Below the pieces are notes generated by a model, which had not been told where the DNA came from, made no database searches, and saw nothing but the letters and a program-made list of their open reading frames with translations. From positions 248,001-312,000 of the forward strand of contig MU863882.1 of assembly GCA_033296885.1 (NCBI GenBank): 64,000 bases of DNA, given 5' to 3'. How positions within the stretch are numbered: position 1 is the first letter of the stretch; each line of letters starts with the position of its first letter. This stretch comes from Triangularia verruculosa. Lineage: Eukaryota > Ascomycota > Sordariomycetes > Sordariales > Podosporaceae. Of the stretch, positions 1-10,534 are shown piece by piece. A program made the position numbers and the translations under genes.

Positions 1-2064
1 GTCTTGGTCTCTGTGAAGGAGAAGATCTCTAGGGATCGCGGTAGGGCAGATGAGCGAGAACACAGGAGCTCGAAGCACCACCACCACCGCGGTCGACAGT
101 CGGATAAACGGTCGAAGTCGCGAGGATTGCCTGCCTCTCGCTCGCTTGAGAGGAAAGAAGAAAGAAAAAGCGTCACAGCCTATTTCAAGACGTCGCCAAA
201 AGCTGGGGTTGATCTGCACATGCTCATGTATGGACCAGAAGAGGCACCGGCGAGGCCAAGGTATACATATCGTGACGAGGTCCAGGAAGAGGGCCACGTC
301 CGGTTTCAGCAGCCGCCTCAAGGTTTGCACCACCCTCAGCATAATCAGCAACCGGCTCATCATGCTCAGCATGTGCAACCCCTTCCGCCCCTTTTCCATC
401 CTCAGCACCGCCCAGACCAACAGGGCCCGCCTCAACACCAACATCAAGCTCCCGTGTATGCACGAGCTGGCGACCGGCAATTCAGCCAAATTCCCCAGCC
501 TCCGCTACAAGCTCCGCGCAACATGCCTCCCCAGGTCGGAGGAAATCTCATCAACAGAGGTGAAAGCCCAGCGGCTCAAGGCCGTCCGCAACTGCCGCCT
601 CATGGATACCCACAAGGCCACCAACAGGGTCATCCTCAGGCTCATCAGCAAGGAAAGCCACAAGGAGAGCAACAAGCCCAGTACAGACCCGCACCTCAAG
701 GTCAAGCTCAACAGCGACCAGTCCTCCTTCAGCAAGTTCCTCCCCAGGCCCAGAGGGTGCCAGCTCAGCGACAAACCGAGTATAGAGGGAGCGGCGGCCC
801 TGCCGTCACTGTGGTCCAACCATCCCACAAGCCAGGGATTCTCAAGCCACATCCCACACAAGGCCTCCCTCAACGCCGCCCATCTTTCACTCCCCAGTTC
901 GTATCACCTCCCGGCTCTCCAGGCACTGATGAGTCTCTTGTTTCGGAGGTCTTCACCGAGGAGGAATATGATTCAGACACGGCGGTTTCCATGGAATCTA
1001 TTCCAGAAGACATCCAGTTCGCTCCACCTGAAAAGGGGAACCACATGGCAGCCAACAGCATTCCTCCTCCTCCGCTGCTGCCTCGCTTCATGAACAACAC
1101 AGCCCATCAGGGTATGCAGCCCAAGCAGCCCAGACAAGCGCCGCTGCAGCCCATGCAACAGCAGCAACAGCAACAGCAACAACAACGCCACGTTGTTACT
1201 GCGCGGCGGCATTCCGTCAGCAATCACATGGTCCCCGATCGCATGTTCGCTCCCACGCCGCCCCCACTCTTTCCCGCAAAGCAACGTCCCCGAGTTGACG
1301 TCCAGGAGATTCGGCAAAACGCGTACGACGCAGGCAGAGCCGACGCCCGCGAGGAAGCCATCATCAAGCTGGCCGAACGTGTTGCGGTGGCTGCAGTGTC
1401 TTCGTCGGCCAAGCCTCAAATTATTATACCCGAGCGGCGGCACGAGTCACCAGCTCCTCAGCAACCTCATCGTCGGGCAACGTTGCCTCTGCTGCCGCCC
1501 CATTCAGGAGTGAGGCGTGTACTGCCTGGGATGGACGCACGACATGACGGTTTTGCTCCGACTCCGCTCCCTGACCGGTATGAATCGGACAGGAGGCGAG
1601 GCAGCCTGAGAGAACGGGATTTTGACGGCCGGCGAAGAGATGAAGAGACTGAGTATATTGTCGAGTATGGCGCTGGCTCGTATGATTCGGATGAAGAAAC
1701 ATATGAGGAGCGCCAGCGAGGGTCTGGGGTGTACCACCGCTCGTCTCCTCCTCCTCTTTCGTATTCTCCGAGGGCCGAGGAAAATTTCAGACGGCCATCT
1801 GTTGGTGACGATAGGGAAAGGCGATATGAGACTGTGAGGGTGAGAGTAGGGGAGGAGCGGGTGCTGCCCAGACGGCAGGAAGAGCCCGGATATGCGAGAG
1901 ATGGCGAGATAGAGAAGGGTGGTTTTGCCAGAAGGCACGAGAGGCGGGATTCGGGGGTGGATGTCCGTGATGTTAGATTGGAGAGTTCCAATCCGTTTGC
2001 TCCGAGGCCTGGGATGGCGAAAAGAACCACGACGTACCCTCTGAGGTATTCGCGGGATCATTGA
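1..2064 (+). CDS. Gln/Pro-rich disordered protein, 3' part (start lies left of window)
   Basis: The frame is open from the left edge to a TGA at 2062-2064, about 687 codons, and no convincing ATG begins it, so the 5' end is outside the window. The N-terminal part is basic (Arg/His/Ser-rich). The middle (about residues 100-300) is very rich in Gln, Pro and His, and a polyglutamine run of CAG/CAA codons lies near 1157-1187. The C-terminal third is rich in Arg, Glu, Tyr and Ser-Pro. I see no folded domain apart from a short helical segment near 1300-1400 rich in Ala, Arg and Glu. Composition suggests an intrinsically disordered scaffold or RNA/chromatin-associated protein, but I do not recognise a family. 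It converges with the minus-strand gene ending at 2472. Confidence 0.75.
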   Translation, partial: VLVSVKEKISRDRGRADEREHRSSKHHHHRGRQSDKRSKSRGLPASRSLERKEERKSVTAYFKTSPKAGVDLHMLMYGPEEAPARPRYTYRDEVQEEGHVRFQQPPQGLHHPQHNQQPAHHAQHVQPLPPLFHPQHRPDQQGPPQHQHQAPVYARAGDRQFSQIPQPPLQAPRNMPPQVGGNLINRGESPAAQGRPQLPPHGYPQGHQQGHPQAHQQGKPQGEQQAQYRPAPQGQAQQRPVLLQQVPPQAQRVPAQRQTEYRGSGGPAVTVVQPSHKPGILKPHPTQGLPQRRPSFTPQFVSPPGSPGTDESLVSEVFTEEEYDSDTAVSMESIPEDIQFAPPEKGNHMAANSIPPPPLLPRFMNNTAHQGMQPKQPRQAPLQPMQQQQQQQQQQRHVVTARRHSVSNHMVPDRMFAPTPPPLFPAKQRPRVDVQEIRQNAYDAGRADAREEAIIKLAERVAVAAVSSSAKPQIIIPERRHESPAPQQPHRRATLPLLPPHSGVRRVLPGMDARHDGFAPTPLPDRYESDRRRGSLRERDFDGRRRDEETEYIVEYGAGSYDSDEETYEERQRGSGVYHRSSPPPLSYSPRAEENFRRPSVGDDRERRYETVRVRVGEERVLPRRQEEPGYARDGEIEKGGFARRHERRDSGVDVRDVRLESSNPFAPRPGMAKRTTTYPLRYSRDH

Positions 2065-2471
2065 GATTTGAGAATATACTGGGTGGGATCGTAGGTGTTT
2101 GGCGTTTGGCTTGTTTTGTTTGTGTCATAAAAAGGGCAAAATTGCACCAGATTGAATAGCTGAAGCTCGAGGAAGAATATACGTTAATGACTCGGACAGA
2201 CAGACTGAGGCATAAATGAGACGAGGGATTTCCGGGTCCGGGCTTCGGCGAGAGTGAAGCTGTCGTGCATGAAGCTGACGCATCCAATCAGAATGAGCGA
2301 CAACGGGAGACGAATGAGTAGATACAGCTGTAGTATTTGATGATTTGAATACGTGATTACTTATTTTCCATCCCGCACTCGACAGAAAGGTTGAAATTAG
2401 AGTTGTGGCAATGAAATAAAAAAACAGAGAGAAGAAGGAATGATGGAACCTAACCACAAACACCCGCAAGT
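2065..2471. other. Convergent 3' intergenic segment
   Basis: The 407 bases between two converging stop codons are AT-richer than the flanking genes and should hold both 3' UTRs. I see no gene, repeat or structured element. Confidence 0.6.
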
Positions 2472-3272
2472 TCAGGATTGGCTTGTGACTTCCTGGTCGC
2501 CTGGCCTCGTCCTCACAAAATACCAGGTGTCCATCATCCGGTCCTCGTCAGATCCAGCGCGCTGTAAGACGGTGCCATACACTCTCCAGCCCATCAACTC
2601 CATTGCCTCCAGCAGCTTCAACACCATCAACCGCATCTTAACCGACGCTTCACCTCTCGACCGCCAAGGACGGCCCTTGAGCTTGAATTCGAACGAGTCA
2701 TGGGTCCAGTCGCCCTTCTCAAAAAAGTCCAAGCTCTGAAGCATCTTCTTGACATTCATGATGATGACACCGAGATGATCATGATCGACCTCAAGTCCAG
2801 GCCGTTTACCATTCTGCGCATCATAAACAATGCGAATCTTGTCAGAGGAAGCCATCGCCAACGCAAGCCACTCGACTGGTTGGGCGGGCAGTGCTGAAGA
2901 TGGAGGCAGGCATTTTTTGAATACGATCGTGTCCTTCGCAGTGTATCGCCGGCTGCACATCGTCGACGTGACAAGTTCCCAAGACTGGTCGTAGAGCAAG
3001 GCGAGGATGTCTCGAAGCAGTCGAATACCCCCAACGGCGTCCTGACTGCCAAAGTAACCCCACGGTTTCCCTTTGAGCTTGAACTGGTATGCCTCATCAC
3101 ATTTCCCGGTGGCCTGGACGCCTGGCGGCCAGGCCGAGGCAATCAAAGCTTCCACCTTGGACTTGATGTCGTCTGGGAAACATAGTAGACGGATAGTGTC
3201 GGATTTGTGGAAAGATACGGTGGCGTACTGTGAAGAGCCCGAAATTCTGTGTTGAGGGGTGTTATCTGCCAT
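2472..3272 (-). CDS. Uncharacterised protein with two tandem copies of one domain
   Basis: Single-exon gene of 266 aa with an ATG at 3272 in good context (gaatATGGC). The protein contains two related halves of about 110 residues. Each has a run like FKLKGKPW or FKLKGRPW, then a helix with RLLRDILALL or RLMVLKLLEAM, then SWELVTST or GWRVYGTV, and closes with TIVFKK or TWYFVR. This is an internal duplication of one alpha/beta unit. It has no signal peptide, membrane span or catalytic motif I recognise. I have seen fungal unknowns with this FKLKGxPW pattern but cannot name a function. It converges with the disordered protein gene (407 bp between stops) and is divergent from the b561 gene. Confidence 0.8.
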   Translation of the reverse strand: MADNTPQHRISGSSQYATVSFHKSDTIRLLCFPDDIKSKVEALIASAWPPGVQATGKCDEAYQFKLKGKPWGYFGSQDAVGGIRLLRDILALLYDQSWELVTSTMCSRRYTAKDTIVFKKCLPPSSALPAQPVEWLALAMASSDKIRIVYDAQNGKRPGLEVDHDHLGVIIMNVKKMLQSLDFFEKGDWTHDSFEFKLKGRPWRSRGEASVKMRLMVLKLLEAMELMGWRVYGTVLQRAGSDEDRMMDTWYFVRTRPGDQEVTSQS

Positions 3273-4278
3273 ATTCAGACTCTGTGCGTGATGAATGCCT
3301 GAAGAAGCAGAATGAAGACTGGACTTGCAATCTACAAACCCACGATCCTATATAGGGATTCAAGAAGTGATTCTCAAAACCGAAGAGCAAGATCACTAGG
3401 CCTCGGTGACCATTCTGTGAAGGCAGTCAGCCCTGGAGCAAGGCTGTGCCTTTGATGTTACTATTGACGGGGCGGGCAGACAAAAGATTGGCTGTCAAAA
3501 GCCACAAATTGACGAATGCATGTCGGGATCGTATTTCGTACTAATCGATGTTGCCGGGGTGCCAAGCTTCCGCAGTAGACATGCCCATCAGTTAGCCGAC
3601 CGACGAGACGACATCTCGAACATGGATGGAAGCCAATTTCATCTGAACTGTGGTGTTCGTCTTATCTTATCTCACCCCACCAAGATCCAAGACTAGTTGA
3701 CAGGTGTGCCAAGAATCCCAGAAAATCAACATCAGACCCACTGAACCAGGGGCATGAAGGGGGGGCTGGGAGGTGGCCCAAGCTCGCTTCCGTAGCAACG
3801 ACTTGTTAGGGCGTGCAAAGCAGGCTGGACGGCATCAGGGTCCTCCATGCTCCCACAGATGGGGTCTTGCTACGCCATGACGATGTCCACCTTGGAAAGC
3901 GAAGCTATTCCCTGTCGTGCCGCGTTCTTTTGACGTCCAACCTCCTGCTTTTCGGCCTCTGGCGACGCGCAGCTCCACGCCCGAGATCAAGCTGCCCGGA
4001 CTGCCAGCTGTGCAACTTGGGAAATACAAACCGGAAAGCCAACCGGTTGCCCCGCCATCCAACCTCCTCCACCGCCAGATTTTGGGTATCGGGGAATTCG
4101 TCAACGCAGTCGGTGGTCTGGTTACCGCAACATTCCAGCGGCATACCCACTCTCTTTTGAATTTTTGCGCTTTTTTTCAATCAGAAATCACGATTGCCCC
4201 ATTCATTCCCTCCGAATACCCCCAGAAGCGAACACTCGCTGTTTGTCTTGAGCGAAGACGTCGCCGCGCACCGCCGCC
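3273..4278. promoter_or_regulatory. Divergent promoter region
   Basis: About 1 kb separates two divergent start codons (3272 minus, 4279 plus), so it must carry both promoters. A pyrimidine-rich stretch precedes the plus-strand ATG. I could not pick out a specific factor site. Confidence 0.45.
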
Positions 4279-7136
4279 ATGGCGCCGGCAGACTCCCTCT
4301 CCCCGCCGGGGACGAGTTCCTACTCGTCCGACACCCTGAGTGTGGGCGATGGGACATGGGACTTTACAAAAAATACATTCCTGTTGCCCAATCTTCAGGG
4401 GCTGAATTTTGAGACAATGCGGTACAATGGTATGTGAACATTCAAACTGGGAACCCACCCAGCTGGGTAAGATACTAAATCAATGGATAACATGCAGGTA
4501 TGGGCAATCGCTTTGCAACTGTTACCGACTATCACAGTCTCATACTGGGCCATGGTGTCTTGGCTGCTATCACCTTCCTCTTCATCATCCCCATCGCTGT
4601 GTTGTTGGCCAGATACTATACAGCACGACCAGGCAGTGCCATCCGTTTTCACGCCTACTTACAGATTCTGGCCGTGGCTCTCAGCACCGTTGTATTTGCG
4701 CTAGGATTCTTCGCCGTTGGACCGCCACGAAACCTTACGAATCCCCACCATGGCATTGGCGTCGCCATCTACGTGCTTATTCTCGTCCAGGCTCTTGGCG
4801 GCCGTTTGATCAAGAAATTGTCGGGGACAAGGTCGTTCAGGGTACACCTGCACCGCTGGTTTGGACGGTCCATCGTTATCCTCGGCATCGTTCAGGTTCC
4901 TCTAGGCCTGACACTCTACGGTTCCCCAAAATACACATTCATTCTCTACGCTATTTGGATGGCATTCCTCCTGTTTCTGTTCTTCTTCTTGGACTTTAAG
5001 GACTATGGCAGACGAGAGTGGGTCATGGGTGCCGGCGGTGGCACCACTGTATCAGGAGTTACAAGCAGCAGGGTGACTTCGGATCGCAAATCCAGCGGAG
5101 GCATGGGCTGGCTAGGCCCGCTAGCTGCTGGAGCTGGAGCCATCGCGCTTTTGAGAGGCCGCAAGAACAATAATGACCGAGACGCAGAGAGAGCTTTGAG
5201 TCGCAGCCCAAGCCCAAGTACCCGGACTGGAACTACGCGACCTGCAACAACAGTTCTTTCCTCACGCCGCTCCGACAGCTACTACGACGAGAAACCGGTT
5301 GACCGACGCCGCACAGGTGGAGGTGGCTTTATGAATAAGATTCTGGGCGCCGGCGCGGGTGTGGGTGCTGGTATGCTTGTGTCTAAGATGTTTGGTAGAG
5401 GGAAAGACAACCGCCGCGACGACTACTCCGCCGTGTCAACCGAAACTCCAAGCCGTACTCGAAGTGGCCGCAGACCTCCTCCCCGGAGCGAGTTCACCCA
5501 GAGTGAGTACACTGACTACACAGGTTACACCGGATACACCGGCTACACAGAATCAACTGTTCCCCCGCGGAGACCGAGCCAACGCGATGGACGCCGCTCA
5601 CCTATTCTCCCTGCTCCGAACCCGGTTGCGGCTGCGGCTGCTCTGAGTGCTGCCGACGAACGAAGAGGAGGCCCTATCACACCCCCGCGACGCTCACGCA
5701 CCGGCACTTCGAAAATGGACAGCACTGTAGTGACCTCGGATTACTCTTCTTATGTCAGTCCCTCGAGAAGAGGCTCGGAAAGACGGCCGAGCACTGGTGG
5801 AGGCGGCGCAGGCAAGGGCTTCTTGGCTGGTATCGGTTTGGGATGGCTAGCCGGTAAGATGGGTGGCGGCAAGAGCAAGCAGGACGACAGAGAGAAGGAA
5901 CGTTTAAGAGCCGAGGACGAAAGACGCCGGGAAGAGGAGGATGATCGACGCTCAGGCCGGCGAGGATCACGGTACACGGGCGACGGCTACGCTAGTCCAT
6001 CAACACCCAGGAGAGACAACTCGAGACGGCGTTTACACCGCAACCGCCCGCCCCCGTCAGCAGTTACCTACTCGGAGACAGCAACCTCGATGCTGTCCAC
6101 TGAAGAATCATCCATTGAACCACGGGGCACCACCCCATACGACCCAGCGCCGCCTGGCTCTCGACTCCCGCCGCCGTCTAGTGTTGGCACCAGCGTCGCA
6201 CCGCCTCCGGGGCCTCCTAGGGGCACTGGCCCACCACCCCCAGGCCCTCCAGGAGGACCACTAGGGCCGCCGCCTGCTTATCCGGTAGCTACGGCTGGTG
6301 GACCTTCGATGCCTGGCCCGCCTTTCCCAACAAGTGACTCTTCAGGACCCTCTCGCCTTGCCGACCCGATCGCCATGCCGCCGATGCCTACCGATCCCCA
6401 GGGGTTCCTCCGGCAGGAATCAGACAGCGATGCGTTCAGCTCCCCCAACAGAGGAGGCGGTCGTCGCCGCAGCCGAATCCGAGATCCTGCGGCGGCAGCA
6501 GCAGCCGCCGCGGCCACAGCTAGTGCCTTGGCCGCGCAGGAAGACGAGGACCGGCGTCGAAGACGTGAACCCGTCGCCAGCGTCAGAATAGGTGTCCCTG
6601 ACGACCCGGACAGAAACATCACCCTCCGCATGTTGACCGACGAAGAAGCTCGGCGGGAGCAGCAGCGCCGCCGCCGCCAGGATTCAGTCAGCAGTTCTTC
6701 TGGGACGGAGACACCGACTAACAGGCGGTACCGTCGCGAACCCAGCAGTACACGAAGGGCGGAGTCAGCGGCCGAGCAGCGGGTAGAGGGCAGAGAAAGG
6801 GATGATTCTGTGCCACCTTTGCAAACGCCTTATGGTGCGGGCAGAAGACCTGGGCCGCCGGGTGGTGGTAAGGATTCGGCGTATTATTCTGGACCTCCTC
6901 CGGCACCGGTGCCAGGGCAACCGCCTGCTCAGGGCCAGCCGGGACCATCAGGTGGCGGGCCGCCGACGAATACAGCGACGGTTACCATGTCTTCTCTTGC
7001 TAGTCCCGGGGGTAGTCAGGCGACGTTTACTAGTGGGGATATCGCTGCTATTGACCGGAGACGGAGGAGGAGGATGGAGAGGAGGGCGCAGGGGGATACG
7101 AGTACGCGGGGTGGGACGTCGGTTGATGAATATTGA
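4279..7136 (+). CDS. Cytochrome b561-domain membrane protein with long disordered tail
   Basis: Two exons, 4279-4429 and 4498-7136, with a 68-base intron (GTATGT donor, gCAG acceptor), give 929 aa. The start at 4279 (gccgccATGGC) is a strong context, and exon 1 joins in phase to give FETMRYNGMGNRF. Residues about 60-230 hold five hydrophobic helices. Histidines in LGHG, RFHAYLQ, NPHHGIG and LHRWFG fit the heme b ligands of eukaryotic b561-type transmembrane proteins, which move electrons across membranes, often to reduce ferric iron or ascorbate radical. The rest (about 700 residues) is Arg/Pro/Gly/Ser-rich and disordered. It contains three glycine-rich hydrophobic patches (LGPLAAGAGAIALL, KILGAGAGVGAGMLVSKMFG, GFLAGIGLGWLAGKMGG), each followed by basic residues, plus a short YTGYTGYTGYT repeat. 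No DOMON or reductase domain is visible. Confidence 0.88.
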
Positions 7137-7753
7137 TTTTTTGTTGTAGGTGTCTATAAAGGCGAGGCGTTTTGGGTTTGGCAGAAAATTGTTTTTTGAA
7201 GGGGTGGTGGGTATGTGAAGAACTATGAGAAATGATTTGGGGGGACATGTCAGAGAAGTGTTTGGAATTGGTCGGTATATAACATTCCGGAGAAGGGGGG
7301 TGGTGGGTTGTCATGTCAAAGGAAATGATGGATGCTGGGAGGGAATTGTGATTGTGTTTGGTTATGTTTGTTTTATATTGGCAGAAAATATCGTGGGGTT
7401 GTCGATACCTATTTCCTAGTTTATAATACTATGCCACTGTCATTCTTACTCGTCACAAGGCACAATCACCTGGTGGAAAATGCAATTCAGGGGCTTGGAA
7501 AGGGGCGTCTCACCGAAAGCTGCAGGGACTCGAAGCCAAGCGCAGGGAAGCTTCCTAGCGTGCCCCGCGTTTTTGGGGAGCTTGGGCAGTGGCCCCGCCA
7601 ATGCTTGTCTTTTTGCACTTTATGACAGCGCGACGCGACGCGACTTTCACTTTGAACACTATACTGATATTACTTCACTCTTCACGCCCAACCACCAACA
7701 CCACCAACCGTATATCCCCCTCCCATCTCCAACGCTCAGCAAACCCAACCAAA
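7137..7753. other. Intergenic region upstream of nnf1
   Basis: 617 bases between two plus-strand genes. The first half is T/G-rich, consistent with the 3' UTR of the b561 gene. The segment just before 7754 is CA-rich, typical of a fungal 5' leader. No further feature seen. Confidence 0.5.
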
Positions 7754-8572
7754 ATGTCAACCAACGAACCACCACCACAACAACAAGAAGACACCGAAAT
7801 GCCACCACCACCACCTCCCCCCCAACCATCTCAACCCCCCCAAACCACCGCCACCACCACCACCTCCTCCGATCCCCCCCCAACCTCAGACCCATCAGAA
7901 ACTACCCCTCCCCCAGAACCAGAACCCATCACCCCCGGCCCCCGCGCCCAACGGCTCCGCGCTCTATTCCAGCAAACAACCTCCCACACCCTCGACAAGC
8001 TCTCCCCCCCCAACTTCCGCGAGTGCTTCCCCACCATCTCCCAAAAAGCCCCCGGCACGCTCGACAATGTCCACCGGCAGATGATCGACCGGCTGAGCAC
8101 GCTCTGGAACAGGGAGTTTGAGCGCATCCTCGAGACGCGGCAGGTTGTCCAGCGGTTGAACGAGCTAGAAGACCTAATACAAGAGGCGCAGCAGAAGCGG
8201 AGGGCCGTTGAGGGGGGTAGACGGGGGGTTACGGTTAATGGTACGGTAGGAAAAGGGGAAAGACCGGTGCCGCCGCATACATTGGACGCAGATGTAGTGC
8301 TGCAGGCGCATTTACGGGGTTACTTGAAAGAACAACTGTCTGTGTTGGGGGGAAAACTGGAGGAGACGAGGGGGGAGAATAAGAGGTTGTTTGAGGAGGT
8401 GCTGAGTCAGAGAAAGGAGATGGAGGGGTTGATTAAAGCTGTCGAGGGGGTCGTGAGGGATGTGAAGGGGGCCAGTGAGGTTTTGGGGGGTGTGGTGGGG
8501 GAGTTGGAGGGGGAGACGAGGGAGGTGGATAGGGAATTACTGGGGGGGTTTGGGAGGGAGGAGGAGGTTTGA
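7754..8572 (+). CDS. NNF1: Kinetochore protein Nnf1 (Mis12/MIND complex subunit)
   Basis: Single exon, 272 aa. The ATG at 7754 (ccaaaATGTC) was chosen because the 55 codons upstream in frame look like leader sequence. Residues 1-65 are Pro/Gln/Thr-rich and probably disordered. The conserved Nnf1/PMF1 region follows: GPRAQRLRALFQQT, then LDKLSPPNFRECFPTI, then a long coiled coil with EFERILETRQVVQRLNELEDLI. The C-terminal half is Lys/Glu/Gly-rich helix. Nnf1 pairs with Mis12 (Mtw1) in the four-subunit MIND complex that links inner-kinetochore CENP-C to Ndc80. The 3' half uses many GGG codons, and a poly-G run begins right after the stop. Confidence 0.88.
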   Translation: MSTNEPPPQQQEDTEMPPPPPPPQPSQPPQTTATTTTSSDPPPTSDPSETTPPPEPEPITPGPRAQRLRALFQQTTSHTLDKLSPPNFRECFPTISQKAPGTLDNVHRQMIDRLSTLWNREFERILETRQVVQRLNELEDLIQEAQQKRRAVEGGRRGVTVNGTVGKGERPVPPHTLDADVVLQAHLRGYLKEQLSVLGGKLEETRGENKRLFEEVLSQRKEMEGLIKAVEGVVRDVKGASEVLGGVVGELEGETREVDRELLGGFGREEEV

Positions 8573-9306
8573 AAGATTGGGGGGGGGGGGGGGGCGAGGA
8601 GATTGACTGTAAGAGAGAGGTAAAGGTTGGATCTGTTTGGTTATAAACGACCAAGGGCGTTTTGGGCGTGGCTTTGTTTGTTGTTAAATGGCATAGGAAC
8701 ACATCATGAATACCCCCGTTTGCCTTGTCGAATGAAAAAAATCAGTCTTACTTGCACATTACTGAGCCTGGTTCCATAGTTTGGAAGACATGACATGTTT
8801 GAAATTGAAGAGGGCAGAAGCAAACCCCATGGTACCGTATGGCAGGAGATTTGAAAAGCGGAGTAGTAGCGTCACTGTGGTAAAAAAATCTCTCGAGTGC
8901 CGGCAACCGGTCAATCATGCTTCTTTGTTAACGGTATGTGGTATCTGTTTGCGCGTTGGGTATATACAGTTCCGAATATAAAAAAAAAAAATTCAATGCC
9001 ATGTTCCTCCTCTCTGTCCCTCCCACCGATAGATGTGTGTATATATATATATAGCGAAACGAGAAAAAAAATCCAGCACACACATGTGGTATAATGCTCG
9101 CTATCCGGCACAAGACACAATCCTCCCCGCCTTCCCGCTTAGATGCCACTCAAAAGTGTTCCCCGAGTATATGCTCCCGCTAAATACAACCCGCAACTCC
9201 GCGCGCCCAGATATATATAAAGTATAGATAAAGAAAATGATAGTCAAGTGTGAGTATAATGCGAGACAAACATGAGAGGAAAAATTGTTGTCTAAAGAGA
9301 CCAGGG
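8573..9306. other. Convergent 3' intergenic region with homopolymers
   Basis: 734 bases between the converging nnf1 and PH-domain genes. It starts with a run of about 14 G near 8580. Further on are a poly-A run near 8980 and a (TA)n run near 9043. The second half is AT-rich, as expected for 3' UTRs. No gene seen. Confidence 0.5.
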
Positions 9307-10534
9307 TTATATCCGCCTGTTCTCTGCCATGATGACCTGCCACGGACCCATGACGTCGATTTCGCCGTATGCCGGCGGCAGTACCCGGACCATCTTGCCG
9401 CTGTCCCAGTCGACCCACCACCGCTTGCCTCGTGAGATGATGTAGTTGCTTTTTCGCGGGCTTTTGAACAATAATACGGCGTAGCATAGTCGGGCATACA
9501 GTTGGTCATGGGTGATGGTCCATCCGCTTTCTGGTGACCATTTGCCCGTCTCTGGGTCGACGTTCTCATTGTCGTACGATGATATCGACAATCTCGCCAT
9601 TATTGGGTATCCAACCGGTCGTGCTCCATGGCCGCCGCCGGCTCTGTGATCTGGTGGTTCGCCGCCTTCGCCGTCGCCCTCGCTATCGTCCTCGTCACTT
9701 TCGTCTCGTCCTCGTTGGTCGGTTTGCCTGCCAAGATGATCCTGTGGTGGTGGTCGCTGTCCGCGCAAAAATCGTATCCTCTGGATTCGCGGTATGCTAT
9801 AGTCCCTGGGAAAGTCTCGCTCATCGATGGGCGCGGCCACATTGATGGCAGCATAAAGTCTGTCGAGCCACGTGACGAATGTGCTCAGTTCGAAACATGA
9901 TAATAAAAACTGATCCGTCTCAACTCGTAATCGGATGACGTATCGCTTCCTGTTCTTGATGTCAGCTGCCATCCCATGTCATGGCGAAGCAACAGGGTTG
10001 AACGCACTTCTTGTAATCCGCCGCGATCCCTGCATCCGCATAGAGCAGGCTATAGCTCCGCTCCAACGTATGCTTCTTCACCCATGGCGGATTATCAGGC
10101 GCAATATTGGGGGCGTCTGGTTTTGACGACCACCATCCCCGCTCCTTCTTGACCGAATAAAAGTTGAGTGCCGTTCCTCGAAGCTCGACATAGACCATCC
10201 TCCAATCTCGATACTCGGCTCGCTTGATCGTGTCCTCCATCTCCATCTTGCGCATAAACACACCCTCGATATCCGTCTCTGATGAATATTGCGGCAGCCT
10301 CTCCTCCGGTTCCTCCACAGCAGCCGTCGCCATCGCCCTCCTTTCCGCCGTCACGGCTGCCTGCATGGCTGTCTCATAACTTGGCGGGTTCTTTGGCCGC
10401 GACGTCATGACTTCCCGGTAGAACATATCCTCCTCCATCGACATGCGGCGCGGGCGCCTCATCCCCCCGGATGGAGGCGCCTCGCTCGCGTCGCCGCCGT
10501 GCTGGGAGAAGGCATTGCCAGGCCTTTGCTCCAT
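9307..10534 (-). CDS. PH-domain protein
   Basis: Two exons, 10534-10008 and 9949-9307, separated by a 58-base intron (GTGCGT donor, aACAG acceptor, CTGAC branch-like motif), encode 389 aa. Of the possible acceptors, the one at 9950 keeps the frame and gives ADYKKKRYVIRLRVET across the join. Residues about 88-230 form a pleckstrin-homology fold: RDWRMVYVELRG, LNFYSVK, then RYVIRLRVETDQFLLSC and the C-terminal helix FVTWLDRLYAAINVA. A PPSY motif lies near residue 50, and the C-terminal part is polar with Arg/Asp/Glu. Such proteins usually bind phosphoinositides at membranes; no second catalytic domain is visible. Fungal proteins of this layout are mostly uncharacterised. Confidence 0.87.

Noticed and set aside
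9955..10007. Alternative 53-base intron in the PH-domain gene (acceptor atcAAG)
   Set aside because: It breaks the reading frame; the acceptor five bases further on (aACAG) restores it and completes the PH strand.
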